From Candidatus Zhuqueibacterota bacterium (GTDB lineage Bacteria; Zhuqueibacterota; Zhuqueibacteria; Zhuqueibacterales; Zhuqueibacteraceae): a DNA stretch of 64,000 nucleotides. The notes beneath the pieces were generated by a model. The model made no database searches, was not told the DNA's origin, and was given only the letters and a program-made list of their open reading frames with translations. This document shows positions 1-8,384 of the stretch, piece after piece. Location: the NCBI GenBank assembly GCA_022616415.1, contig JAKEEU010000040.1:96065-160064 (forward strand), written 5' to 3'. The translations under genes were made by a program, and so were the position numbers. Position 1 is the first letter of the stretch. Every line of letters begins with the position of its first letter.

Positions 1-2059
1 TTTCCAATTCGCTTCGAGTAAGCGCAAAAGTATAAAGTGTATCTTCAGTGACTATATAATCAATAATGGCCTCATCTGACCCCAACTTCTTCTGGAGATT
101 AGTGACATTAGTGTATAGCAAATTCTTCGTTACTTTGTTCGACATTGCGGAATGACCAAGCCGACGATTCAAAGCCCGGGCTTTGATATAATCTGATTTG
201 ACAAAAGCGGAATCACTCTGCCCGAGTTGAATATCCAGCTTGACCGCGTTCTTAAGATTTTCATAGATGCTATGTTGAAAGAAAATTAGACGTTTCTCTT
301 GGTCATACAAATGGCTCAACGCCTCGGTTTCATACAACAGCAAATCTGCATAGTGCTTAGCCTGGGTGTATTCTCCAGCTTTGCTTGCTGCTTCTACAAC
401 AAGGGCCATCGCATTGATAAGTTGCTGTTTATTTCCGTTTTTTTGTACTCTGGCAATGACTTTTTCTAAATCTTCAGCAGGATATTCTAAGAGTTTTAAA
501 TCCTTTTTCGCCTTCAATGCTAATGTTGCCTGTCGCAGGATAGCGTTTATTTCCTGCAGAACAATGCCATAATCGGCACAAATTTGACGTGCTCCGGCTA
601 AAGCTTCATGGGCTTTATCGAATTGCTCCAAAATTTCGTAAAGGGTTGCAGTAGCGAACAAATGCCTTACACGAAGATCAGGCGAATCGATGAATTGCTT
701 TGCATTCTCCAGCGCCATTTTTGCTGCTGTCATATCTTTCTTTTGGATAAAAGCCTGCGCTACACGAAGCCAATATCTGCTCATTCGTTCAGGATTGAAG
801 AAGCCCTTTATGTTCTCACCATACGCTCGCGCCTGCTCATAATAGAAAATCGCTTTTTCAGGCAGATTGTATTCCAAAAACAGATTTCCCAGATTGAGAT
901 AAGCATAAAATACATTGAGTTGATCAGGCTCAATTCCTTTTCTTTCATCTCCTTTACCATAAGTGATTGCTTCTTGAAATTCTGTTTCCGCAGTTTGGAA
1001 ATCGCCAAGATTCTTTGCGGCTTGTCCTCGATGGATATGATAGAGAGTTTTTTGTCGTGTATTTGTAGCCGCCAAGCCGGACAGATTTAAATAATAAACC
1101 ATTAAACTGTAATCGCCCATGTTGTACGCTGCGGCTGAAATTCTTTCCATGCATTTGTCTTTATACACATTCATCCAACGAACATGCCGCCATCGTTGTA
1201 TCAATCGCAACACGTCTTTCAGTCTCTTAAGCGCTTCGTCAAAGCGCCCGGTGAGCATAAGTTGATTGCCAATATTCAATTCAGTGCTTACAGCACGCAA
1301 ATAATGTCTCGTTACTAAACTTTCTCGAGTTATCCAATCACCTAAAGCAAAGCCAATATTAAACAGCGATTCGAGTCCCTCGGCAATCGCATTTTGTAGG
1401 CGGAAACAAATATCGAGATACAATCGACGATCCGGTATTGCAACGAGACTATGAAAACCAGAAATAGCAAAAAATTTTGCACGTTCAAAATGACTTTGAT
1501 TATATGCGATTCGTGACAAATCCGCCGCCTTTGCTGCCACCCGCCAGCGTTTCCACTCCTGGTCATCCGCTTTCTCCAAAAAATCCATCAATGGTTCCCA
1601 GTAGGCATAATTCGCCCACGCATCGAGCTCTGCAGCAATTTTACGAGCAGCAACAAAGTTTTCGCTCGGAACGCTCTCAGGCTTGTTTCGCCGCATCCAA
1701 TAAAGCTTGGGCAAATTACCCGCAAGACGCGATTCGTACAAACCGGCAAGCGAGTCGTCCATGACTGCAGGAATTTCGGGAAACAGCAAGGTATCGGCGG
1801 GCAGGCTCAGGTCTTCTTTGGCGACTTCCTGATTGACCTGGTTGACGATGGAATCGGGGACATCCTGGCTCACGAGAAACTCAACCGCGGCGAGGGCGAT
1901 TTTCTCTTTTTCTTTGGGATCGGGCGTTTCGCGGCATCGCTGCTCGAAATCCTGCAAGCTCGACCGGTGTGCAAAGGCCAGGAACAGGATAGAGAGTATG
2001 AGAATGCCATCCAGCCAGTAAGGAAGATGCTTGTTCTGTAGTCGACTCAAGAGTCTCAT
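1..2059 (-). CDS. Membrane-anchored TPR-CHAT protein, 3' end outside window
   Basis: The reverse frame opens with ATG at 2059 and stays open for 686 codons to the window edge, so the end of the gene is missing. Residues about 12-29 form one hydrophobic segment after a short basic head, so the rest probably lies outside the cytoplasm or at the membrane. A long helical repeat region (about 270-600) contains TPR-like units such as AAKNLGDFQTAETEFQEA. The last visible residues, LGSDEAIIDYIVTEDTLYTF, match the usual entry into a CHAT domain, a caspase-like protease fold. The catalytic His and Cys would lie beyond the edge, so activity cannot be judged. It is the last visible gene of a reverse-strand series with a sigma factor, an anti-sigma protein and a metallopeptidase. 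Positions 1-1650 are visibly AT-richer than the first 400 bases of the gene. TPR architecture is sure; CHAT is likely. Confidence 0.85.
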   Translation of the reverse strand, partial: MRLLSRLQNKHLPYWLDGILILSILFLAFAHRSSLQDFEQRCRETPDPKEKEKIALAAVEFLVSQDVPDSIVNQVNQEVAKEDLSLPADTLLFPEIPAVMDDSLAGLYESRLAGNLPKLYWMRRNKPESVPSENFVAARKIAAELDAWANYAYWEPLMDFLEKADDQEWKRWRVAAKAADLSRIAYNQSHFERAKFFAISGFHSLVAIPDRRLYLDICFRLQNAIAEGLESLFNIGFALGDWITRESLVTRHYLRAVSTELNIGNQLMLTGRFDEALKRLKDVLRLIQRWRHVRWMNVYKDKCMERISAAAYNMGDYSLMVYYLNLSGLAATNTRQKTLYHIHRGQAAKNLGDFQTAETEFQEAITYGKGDERKGIEPDQLNVFYAYLNLGNLFLEYNLPEKAIFYYEQARAYGENIKGFFNPERMSRYWLRVAQAFIQKKDMTAAKMALENAKQFIDSPDLRVRHLFATATLYEILEQFDKAHEALAGARQICADYGIVLQEINAILRQATLALKAKKDLKLLEYPAEDLEKVIARVQKNGNKQQLINAMALVVEAASKAGEYTQAKHYADLLLYETEALSHLYDQEKRLIFFQHSIYENLKNAVKLDIQLGQSDSAFVKSDYIKARALNRRLGHSAMSNKVTKNLLYTNVTNLQKKLGSDEAIIDYIVTEDTLYTFALTRSELE

Positions 2060-2112
2060 GGCAATGCCCTAAAATATTTTTCCCGTCTCAAAGAATCAAG
2101 CAGCCCTTTGAA

Positions 2113-2613
2113 TCAGGCGGCTGTGTTGGCCGCTTCTTTGTTATGGGAGGAATAATGATTGGATGAATATACCTGCCCACGGTCGACCCAGCGTCCGGGT
2201 TGCTTCGGCAGGCGCTTGCCAAAGGTCTTAAGCTGAACCCACCGATAATAACACCAGGCGGAAAGGAAGCGGCGCAATTTCCCGGGCCGCAAGGAGAACT
2301 GAAAGAAATTCCCCGAGGTCAACGCGAAGCGGCGCCGGGCGAGCCAAAGCTCTTCCAGCCAAGTGTATTCATCGGCGCAATCGCCGATCAGCCGGCAGGC
2401 GTCATTGTGGACGCTGTTCAAAAGATTCCGCAGGCGCACTTTTTCGTTGACGACGCGCGTGCGAGCGTCAGGCTGGTCTGCCACATTCTCCCAATGCTGC
2501 ACGATTTCAGCGCAGCACGAGACCTTTTCTTCGTATTTCCGCATCGCGTCGAGCCTCAGCGGCCGGACTCGCCGCAACAAAAAGTGCCGAAATTTTTCGT
2601 CATGTCCCAGCAT
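2113..2613 (-). CDS. Small Arg-rich protein of unknown function
   Basis: This is a 166-residue charged protein, rich in Arg and Trp, with no recognisable domain, signal peptide or membrane segment. GGAG lies ten bases before the ATG at 2613, which supports this start. It ends 53 bases before the start of the TPR-CHAT gene on the same strand, so the two probably share a transcript. Residues about 20-70 (MRKYEEKVSCCAEIVQHWEN and on) look helical and could bind a partner. A forward-strand frame of similar length (2200-2631) overlaps it, but that one lacks an equivalent ribosome site and co-directional neighbours. Its position between a metallopeptidase and a caspase-like protein makes it a candidate substrate or adaptor; that is only an inference. 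Confidence 0.55.
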   Translation of the reverse strand: MLGHDEKFRHFLLRRVRPLRLDAMRKYEEKVSCCAEIVQHWENVADQPDARTRVVNEKVRLRNLLNSVHNDACRLIGDCADEYTWLEELWLARRRFALTSGNFFQFSLRPGKLRRFLSAWCYYRWVQLKTFGKRLPKQPGRWVDRGQVYSSNHYSSHNKEAANTAA

Positions 2614-2733
2614 GGTGGATTATCTCCATAAAATAATAAAACCTTGAAACTGCAGCAAAAGGGGAACCGCAACGAAAAGAGAACTGCAACGAAAAAAGCT
2701 TTTTCGTGTTTTTTGTATACCTTTGACACGCAG

Positions 2734-2761
2734 AGTTTAGAATAAAATTCTAAACTTTTTT
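2734..2761 (+). terminator. AT-rich hairpin with T tract
   Basis: A perfect 10-bp stem (AGTTTAGAAT / ATTCTAAACT) with a three-base loop is followed by a run of T on the forward strand. It has the form of an intrinsic terminator reading rightward, yet no forward gene lies before it. It may block antisense transcription into the reverse-strand locus, or be a chance palindrome. Confidence 0.4.
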
Positions 2762-2765
2762 ACTG

Positions 2766-2818
2766 CCAACGGATAGAAAAACCCAGTGGATAAAACTTTT
2801 ACAGTTGGGTTTTTCTAT
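2766..2818. repeat. CCAACGGAT palindromic repeat, copy 1
   Basis: This degenerate copy of the CCAACGGAT family has a stem ATAGAAAAACCCA / TGGGTTTTTCTAT. It sits directly 3' of the metallopeptidase gene on the reverse strand and ahead of the small protein and TPR-CHAT genes, so it could weaken read-through inside the locus. Confidence 0.7.
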
Positions 2819-2828
2819 GTTAGATCAA

Positions 2829-4403
2829 CTACGGCATCAAAAAATCACGATTGACTTTGACCCATAGCCGGTCGTAAATGAAGTCCGTCAACAGCTCGTC
2901 GAATTGAAAGACGTCTTCCGTTACTTCCATCGTGCAGCGCACTTCCGGGTTCTTGCGCGAGGGGAAATAACTGCGCCACCCTTGCGCGGCGATGTGATGG
3001 TCCCGGTCGGACTCGTAGAAAAAACCGTTGTAGCGGGCGAAGTGCTTGTGTACCGGAACGTGATGAGTCTTGTCCATCTTTTCCGGATTGCGAAAGACGC
3101 GGTTGATTTCGACGCCGCCGGTTACGTCGTCTTCTTCCCCGGAAGGCTCGCGAATCACCAAATAATCATAATACTCGTCCACGATCATGCCATGGCTGAC
3201 GGAGCTCATGGCGTGCGCAAACTCGTGTACCGGCAGCTTGGCGCGAACGTCATACGCGCTCATGGCCACCAAACCCATGCCGTTTTCCGGCGGAAAATAT
3301 TCGTGGAGCATGGCCACGTCCTTTGCAGAGTTTTCCGCGCACCGTTTTTTCTCCTCCGGGCTTTTGACGATCTCGCCACTCTTTTCGCAAAAGGGGTCGA
3401 TGGAAAAAGTGAAGGCTTTGCCCTCTTCCGGGTCTTTCGTTTTAGTATCTTTAAGCGCCATCCGCGCGCTCGAAATGTCGTGGGTCGGCGAGGCGGAAAG
3501 CGCGAAGATCACGTCGATGTGCCGGATGCGGTTGTTGGTTTTTTCACGCACGAGGCGTGAGATCTTTTCACGGGTCTCTTGGTTCGGCACCAACATCCGA
3601 TGGGCGAAGGTTTCCAGCGGAACGCCGTCGCCGGCATCATCGCCGGTTTCTCCGGAATCGATTTCCAATTTGCCGAGAAACTCGCGCACGTAACACTGGT
3701 TTTTCACCAGCTCGTAATCGACCGGTTTGGCGGAATCGCTGAGCAAGGCTTCGGTTTCGTTTACCGTTACGACGCGGATCTTGCCGAAAATGTCGGGCCG
3801 GCCGATCATTTCGTTGAATTCGAAGCTGAACAACGCGCGATAAACCGCTTTCAAAAAGACGCTGTCGTTGTCCATGATCGGATCGCGCTGCGCCAAAATT
3901 TTGCCGTTCTTTGGCTCGCGCAGCCGGATGAAGGGATTGGCGACGAACACGATCGTATAAGGATGCTCCATTTCCCGGCCTTGCGGGCCTGTCACTTCGT
4001 CGTAAGCTTCGAAATTGAAAACCTTGAACGGCTCGTCGTTGTAGAGCTTGCGCGTGTTGTCATCCCAATCCTTTTGCGGAGTCGGGGTTTTGATGATATT
4101 GACGACCTCGTTGCGATTGTACCAGAACCAAAGCTGAAACCATTCGGGGTGGAGGTGCTTCAAAAAAAGGTAGGCGAGCAGATTGTAGAGCAGACAGAAA
4201 ACGGCGCCGGTGAAGTAGCCGATGACGAGCCACTCGATAAATAGGAGAAAATTTCGTTGTTCCGGCGCTGCAAAGATCAGGTGGGCAAGCAACGCGGCCA
4301 AGCCCAAAGTTATGCCAAATAGGTGGGCGCGCAGCACTTTCATCCGCGGGGGGCGAATGACTTTTAGCCAGGTTTTGCCTTTTCGCGTGGTTTTAAAAAT
4401 CAT
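2829..4403 (-). CDS. Membrane-anchored HExxH metallopeptidase (M64-like motif)
   Basis: This 524-residue protein has two hydrophobic segments near its N-terminus (about 27-46 and 53-80) and a large domain behind them. The zinc-peptidase motif VHEFAH is at 392-397, and a DEY triplet follows at 409-411. Peptidase family M64 has HExGH followed closely by DEY; here Gly is replaced by Ala and the spacing is about five residues longer, so the family link is tentative, although the HExxH core is clear. The start is set by a strong GGGAGGAAAGG site just before the ATG at 4403. It lies between the anti-sigma gene (166-base gap) and the small gene and TPR-CHAT gene, all on one strand. A membrane peptidase beside a sigma/anti-sigma pair suggests regulated proteolysis, possibly of the anti-sigma protein; this is inference. 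Confidence 0.75.
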   Translation of the reverse strand: MIFKTTRKGKTWLKVIRPPRMKVLRAHLFGITLGLAALLAHLIFAAPEQRNFLLFIEWLVIGYFTGAVFCLLYNLLAYLFLKHLHPEWFQLWFWYNRNEVVNIIKTPTPQKDWDDNTRKLYNDEPFKVFNFEAYDEVTGPQGREMEHPYTIVFVANPFIRLREPKNGKILAQRDPIMDNDSVFLKAVYRALFSFEFNEMIGRPDIFGKIRVVTVNETEALLSDSAKPVDYELVKNQCYVREFLGKLEIDSGETGDDAGDGVPLETFAHRMLVPNQETREKISRLVREKTNNRIRHIDVIFALSASPTHDISSARMALKDTKTKDPEEGKAFTFSIDPFCEKSGEIVKSPEEKKRCAENSAKDVAMLHEYFPPENGMGLVAMSAYDVRAKLPVHEFAHAMSSVSHGMIVDEYYDYLVIREPSGEEDDVTGGVEINRVFRNPEKMDKTHHVPVHKHFARYNGFFYESDRDHHIAAQGWRSYFPSRKNPEVRCTMEVTEDVFQFDELLTDFIYDRLWVKVNRDFLMP

Positions 4404-4569
4404 GCGGCCTTTCCTCCCTCCTCCGATAGCGGTTTAACCTACACGCCCACGGGTGTAACCCGTCCGCACCATGCTTGGCAAGCTTGATGAAGTCCCAAAA
4501 CCACGAAAAACCCGCGCTGCCAGCGTGCGAACAGCCGAAAGCGGATCTACAGCCGTTGGCGGGCGACAA

Positions 4570-5769
4570 TCATTTTTTTTCTCTAAGCTCCTGCAATTGC
4601 GCTTGGGCGGCGTTGCGCCATTCGGCTTTGATATTTGCAAGCGCGATGTATTTCTCCCAAAGGGCCTCGGCGGCGCTGTTGCCGAGCTGAGTTTGCGCGA
4701 TCGCCAAGTTGTAAAGCGCTTCATCGAGGCGCGGATTCAACTCGTACGCGCGCTGAAAAGCGGCGGCGGCGGCGGCAAATTGCTGCCGCTGAAAAAACCA
4801 AATGCCGCGGTCGTTGATCACGGCGGCGTTTTGCGGCGAAGCGGCTTCCAGGAGCTTTAATAATGAGTCGCTCGAATCATATCTTTCCTGGAGTAAAAAA
4901 TATTGCGCCAAGCGCAACCGCGCCTTTTCACCATTTTGATTATAGGTGAGCGCCCCTCTTAACAAGGAATCGGTGGGCAGCTTCTTCGGGCTCATGATTT
5001 CAGCTTCTCCGGAAGAGCCGTAACCTTGAGCGGGGCGCAATTCACCTTTGTAGAAAATTTTGTTTTGCTCCAGCAATTGCGATTCGCCCTGCGAGGCCAA
5101 ACGATAGTATTGATAAGCCGGCCACGCCCACCATTTGCCGACAACGCCCAAGACCAAAACCAGCGCCAAAGCCCAAGCCGGACGCGGAATGCGAGGGATT
5201 GATACGGGCAATGCCAAACGGTCCGGTATCTGGCGGATTAAATCGAGAAGTCCCGGTTTTTTCGGCATCAACTTTTTGATCGCGTTCACTTGCCCGGAAA
5301 TTTCAAATGGCGGCAGAGCCGCCAGCAAGTTTTTCTCTTCTTCGCTCGCCGGCGCGAAACTGACTTGAAAGGCGGCGATGAGCTGCCGGCGGCAGGCATT
5401 GCACATAGCCAAATGTTTTTCCACTTCTCGCAGTCGCCGCTTGGGCAGCGAGTTGCTGATAAAGCGATCAATCTGCTCCGGCGGCGGGCAGCTTTCTTCT
5501 CTCTCATCAGCCGGTTCGTCGTGTACTGGCTTGCGCTGGTGCGCCGTTGCAAGTTTAGTTTCTTGGGCGCGCAGGTGTGACGAAAACAGCGCCATAGTTT
5601 CCGTGCAATGCTCGCAATCGGCGAGATGCTTCTCTATCGTCTGAGAATCGTCACTCCTAAGGCCTTGCCGATGCTCGAAAAGTTTTTGCAAAGGGATATG
5701 TTGCGGCATACTGCGTGTTCCTTCCATTAGGTGCTTATTTTGATCCTTTCCATAACCTAATTTTTGCAT
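4570..5769 (-). CDS. Anti-sigma factor with two zinc fingers, one TM helix and periplasmic TPRs
   Basis: Two copies of the anti-sigma zinc-finger signature are visible: KHLADCEHC (about 47-55) and KHLAMCNAC (about 119-127). One membrane helix follows (WALALVLVLGVVGKWWAW, about 200-217). The C-terminal third holds TPR-like repeats (for example AAFQRAYELNPRLDEALYNL). The expected topology is zinc fingers inside, holding the sigma factor, and TPRs outside, sensing or binding partners. ATG at 5769 has an AGAGGGG site six bases before it; a second ATG at 5709 also has GGAAGG upstream and would remove 20 residues. It follows the sigma gene by 65 bases, the normal arrangement for such pairs. Duplicated zinc fingers in one anti-sigma protein are uncommon and could hold two sigma molecules or reflect an internal duplication. 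Confidence 0.88.
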   Translation of the reverse strand: MQKLGYGKDQNKHLMEGTRSMPQHIPLQKLFEHRQGLRSDDSQTIEKHLADCEHCTETMALFSSHLRAQETKLATAHQRKPVHDEPADEREESCPPPEQIDRFISNSLPKRRLREVEKHLAMCNACRRQLIAAFQVSFAPASEEEKNLLAALPPFEISGQVNAIKKLMPKKPGLLDLIRQIPDRLALPVSIPRIPRPAWALALVLVLGVVGKWWAWPAYQYYRLASQGESQLLEQNKIFYKGELRPAQGYGSSGEAEIMSPKKLPTDSLLRGALTYNQNGEKARLRLAQYFLLQERYDSSDSLLKLLEAASPQNAAVINDRGIWFFQRQQFAAAAAAFQRAYELNPRLDEALYNLAIAQTQLGNSAAEALWEKYIALANIKAEWRNAAQAQLQELREKK

Positions 5770-5834
5770 ATTTATCCCCTCTACTTATATAGACACGCAA
5801 ATCACCCCAAAACTCACGCCCCTTTCGAAAATTT

Positions 5835-6614
5835 TTATTGTTTTTTGAGGTATGCCTTCAATTTGCCTCGAATACGGGTGATCTGTTGTTCAACGGCGTG
5901 GATGGTACCGAAGCCGAGGCCGCGTATTTCGATGATCTCTTTGGCCGAAAGACCATCGATGAAGGCTAATTTGCAAATGAGAATGTTGCGGTATTTATTT
6001 TTGCCGTGGATAACCTCGCGCAGGCATTGCTCGATGGTATCCAATAAAATGATATAATCCTCCTGATCTTTGGTGATTGGATCGACGTACATCTCGCTGT
6101 CGGACATATCTTGAGAAGAATCCGGCGGCTGCGAGTTTTTTTCCTGATTGAGAATAGTTAACGCCACCCTGGCTGCCACTCTTCGCAAAAAAGCCTTCGC
6201 TTCTTGGTCGGTCTTGCCGCGAAAAGACAGCAGCGCCCGCCGGCCGTTTTCCAAAAGCCGCACGTTGAGCTTTTGCATGATGTCGGCGCACAAATAGTTG
6301 TAACGACTGTTTGATGAGAAGCCGATGACGCGGCAGATAGCCGTGCGAATATCTTGTTGATAGCGACGGAAAAATTCCTCCCACGCGTTTTCGTCAACCG
6401 GCAAGCCGGCGCAACGTTTGAACAGCTTGTCGGCAGAAAGGTCGTGCCATAAGGCCGCCAGCAAAGCTAAGCCAAAAAATGGACAATTGCGCGAAGGCGC
6501 GCCTAAAATAAAAATCTCCACTGCCGCAATCCCGGCGAGAGCCAGCGAGAAAAACCTCCATCTCTTTTTTGTCCGTGAATCGCCCCACTCCTCGTGGTTA
6601 GCGGCTTTGATCAT
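5835..6614 (-). CDS. Sigma-70 family (ECF-like) sigma factor with hydrophobic N-terminal extension
   Basis: Residues about 60-150 read as sigma region 2 (AWEEFFRRYQQDIRTAICRV) and about 195-255 as region 4 with its helix-turn-helix (GLSAKEIIEIRGLGFGTIHA). The DNA-binding core starts near LSADKLFKRCAG. Ahead of it lie about 50 residues with two hydrophobic stretches (FFSLALAGIAAVEIFILGA and FFGLALLAALW), unusual for a sigma factor. ATG at 6614 has GGAG only three bases away. A TTG within codons 49-53 would remove the extension but has no clear ribosome site. The extension is therefore either real, giving a membrane-tethered sigma factor, or a start-site artefact. It heads the operon and should direct transcription from promoters of its own regulon. 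Confidence 0.85.
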   Translation of the reverse strand: MIKAANHEEWGDSRTKKRWRFFSLALAGIAAVEIFILGAPSRNCPFFGLALLAALWHDLSADKLFKRCAGLPVDENAWEEFFRRYQQDIRTAICRVIGFSSNSRYNYLCADIMQKLNVRLLENGRRALLSFRGKTDQEAKAFLRRVAARVALTILNQEKNSQPPDSSQDMSDSEMYVDPITKDQEDYIILLDTIEQCLREVIHGKNKYRNILICKLAFIDGLSAKEIIEIRGLGFGTIHAVEQQITRIRGKLKAYLKKQ

Positions 6615-6784
6615 TTACTCCGTCCGAAGCTGTCACGCTATGGTGCCATGGTGATTTGATTAGTCCCGCGATGTCGAACTGTGATGTCTGCCCAAAACGA
6701 CTCTATGTCCACAAACATTCTGTTCAACCCGGCAGTTCCTAAGGAAGAATTTTTCCTGGGGGAGTCGTGCGTGGAACGATAGAA

Positions 6785-6812
6785 ATATTAAAAGATTTTA
6801 TCAAATAGTCAA
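6785..6812 (-). promoter_or_regulatory. Sigma-70 type promoter for the sigma/CHAT locus
   Basis: On the reverse strand TTGACT (6812-6807) and TAATAT (6790-6785) are separated by 16 bases. The expected start of transcription is about 165 bases before the sigma-factor ATG, leaving a long leader. Being housekeeping type, it would provide basal expression independent of the locus-encoded sigma factor. Confidence 0.6.
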
Positions 6813-6835
6813 GACTTTTTTAAGAAGTAAGCAAA

Positions 6836-7024
6836 TTATAAGACCTCACCCCATTGCAGTTTTTTGGTGCGTTTGAAGACTTCGCGGTCGTTCTTGCCGT
6901 CGCGATGTTGCACGATGCCGCCGGCGGTGCAGAGCCGCGCTTCGGCGTAAGCTTTGGTGACTTGCGGCGCCCGAATGATTCTGGCTCGCGGCACGTTCGC
7001 CGGCGCAATGCGCCCATGCCGTGA
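6836..7024 (-). pseudogene. Probable gene remnant, C-terminal fragment
   Basis: A reverse frame bounded by stops at 7027-7025 and 6838-6836 has protein-like composition (for example GGIVQHRDGKNDREVFKRT) and a natural-looking end, LQWGEVL. It has no good start codon or ribosome site, and the upstream sequence carries stops in this frame. I read it as the surviving tail of a lost gene. The family is not recognised. Other overlapping frames in this stretch have skewed Arg/Ser-rich composition and are rejected. Confidence 0.3.
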
Positions 7025-7170
7025 TTAGAATATTTCGGCGAAATTGGGCGTGGATCAGTGACATTTGGCGGAAAATATCTCTGCCGAAAATTACTGATTT
7101 CGCCAAGCGTCGACGCAAAAGTAAATTTTCAGCCTCTTGATTTTTATACTCGTTTAGGGTTAAAATTACA

Positions 7171-7253
7171 GTCATTGCGAGGCGTCCCGCTTTTCAGCGG
7201 GACAATCTCTTGATTTTCAAAGGATTGCTTCGCTGAGAAACGCTCGCAATGAC
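7171..7253. repeat. GTCATTGCGAG inverted-repeat element
   Basis: GTCATTGCGAG at 7171-7181 and its exact reverse complement CTCGCAATGAC at 7243-7253 bracket an 83-base element containing GGATTGCTTCGCTGAG. Elements of this pattern are widespread intergenic repeats in many environmental bacteria. It lies in a gene-poor stretch between the remnant and terC. The frames open in 7194-7406 are not protein-like. Confidence 0.75.
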
Positions 7254-7442
7254 GTTACAAAATAACCCGTGATGAGTATAAAAAGTTAAACGCACACTCT
7301 CTTCCTCCCTCATTCTACTTTGCCAAACCCAGCCGATTTTCTTGCCACAAAAACGCAGCCAGTCGCTGATCCTTTTGTTTATTATTTTGCCCACGCCTTG
7401 AAGCAAACCCCGCCTCCATTACGTAAAAACTTTGCAAAGCGC

Positions 7443-7471
7443 TTGACATTTCATTTTTTTCCAATTATTAT
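7443..7471 (+). promoter_or_regulatory. Consensus sigma-70 promoter for the terC gene
   Basis: TTGACA (7443-7448) and TATTAT (7466-7471) are separated by exactly 17 bases. The start codon is 59 bases downstream of the -10 box. I looked for a manganese (yybP-ykoY) riboswitch, which precedes terC-type genes in some bacteria. The leader of roughly 50 bases is too short to hold one. Confidence 0.75.
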
Positions 7472-7529
7472 TACAAGCCGGTAGTAATCGGCTAATTTTA
7501 CCAATGTCGCCAATAAGGAGTCAGTTTTT

Positions 7530-8303
7530 ATGGAGTGGCTAACCGATCCGCAATCTTGGATAGCGCTGTTGACGCTCACCGTGCTGGAAATCGTCCTCGG
7601 CGTGGACAATGTCATCTTTATCGCCATCCTTGCCGGCAAGCTCCCGGCGTCGCAGCAAAAAAGGGCGCGCACCATTGGCCTGGGGCTGGCGATGATCACC
7701 CGCATCGCGCTGTTATTCTCGCTGTTTTGGATCATTCGTCTCACCGCGCCGCTGTTTACCGTGCTCGGTCAGGAAATCTCCGGGCGTGACATTATCCTCT
7801 TGCTCGGCGGTTTGTTCCTGCTCGCCAAGAGCACTCACGAAATTCACGACAAGCTCGAAGGCGAAGCCGGCCGTTCTTCCGCCCGTGTCGCCGCTTCATT
7901 CGCCAGCGTGATCGTGCAAATCGTGCTGCTCGACATCGTCTTTTCGCTCGATTCGGTGATCACCGCCGTGGGGATGGTCAACCAAATTGAAATCATGATT
8001 GCCGCCGTCGTCATCGCCGTGGGATTTATGATGGCGTTCGCCGGCGTCATCAGCGACTTCGTGCACCGCCACCCGACGGTCAAGATGCTGGCGTTGAGCT
8101 TTCTTCTGCTCATCGGCGTTTCGCTGATCGCCGAAGGCCTGGATCAGCACATCCCCAAAGGCTACATTTATTTCGCCATGGCCTTTTCCGTTTTCGTCGA
8201 AATGTTGAATTTGAGAATGCGCAAACGCGACCTGGCGCCGGTCGAGCTGCGCGAGGCGTATATTAAGGAAGACGAAAAAGCCAACGCAAAGCCGGCGGGC
8301 TGA
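7530..8303 (+). CDS. TerC family integral membrane protein
   Basis: This 257-residue protein has seven or more hydrophobic segments and the TerC hallmarks: EIVLGVDNVIFI near residues 20-31 and the matching VLLDIVFSLDSVITAVGM near 130-147. Both carry the paired acidic residues thought to bind a metal ion inside the membrane. The family includes the tellurite-resistance protein TerC and manganese exporters of the Alx/MeeF/YkoY type. AAGGAG lies nine bases before the ATG. It has its own promoter and no obvious operon partner, and no ter genes are nearby, so metal efflux during protein export is more likely than a tellurite operon. The family call is firm; the substrate is unknown. Confidence 0.93.
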   Translation: MEWLTDPQSWIALLTLTVLEIVLGVDNVIFIAILAGKLPASQQKRARTIGLGLAMITRIALLFSLFWIIRLTAPLFTVLGQEISGRDIILLLGGLFLLAKSTHEIHDKLEGEAGRSSARVAASFASVIVQIVLLDIVFSLDSVITAVGMVNQIEIMIAAVVIAVGFMMAFAGVISDFVHRHPTVKMLALSFLLLIGVSLIAEGLDQHIPKGYIYFAMAFSVFVEMLNLRMRKRDLAPVELREAYIKEDEKANAKPAG

Positions 8304-8384
8304 TTGCGTGCGGCAAGAAAAATAATTGCAAGCAATGAACCGACTAATCAACTGAACGACTTACTATATTCACGGAGGAAAAAT

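Noticed and set aside
2200..2631. A 143-codon forward frame opposite the small Arg-rich gene
   Set aside because: It has no ribosome site or forward neighbours. The reverse frame has GGAG before its ATG and lies in an operon.
2904..3560. Long forward frames inside the metallopeptidase gene
   Set aside because: They are shadows; the reverse frame has two membrane helices, HEFAH and a strong ribosome site.
6846..7175. A 109-codon reverse frame after the GTCATTGCGAG element
   Set aside because: Ser/Arg/His-skewed composition and a frame change across the remnant; the protein-like part is in another frame (6836-7024).
7472..7529. Manganese riboswitch before the terC gene
   Set aside because: The leader is under 60 bases and lacks the two conserved yybP-ykoY loops.
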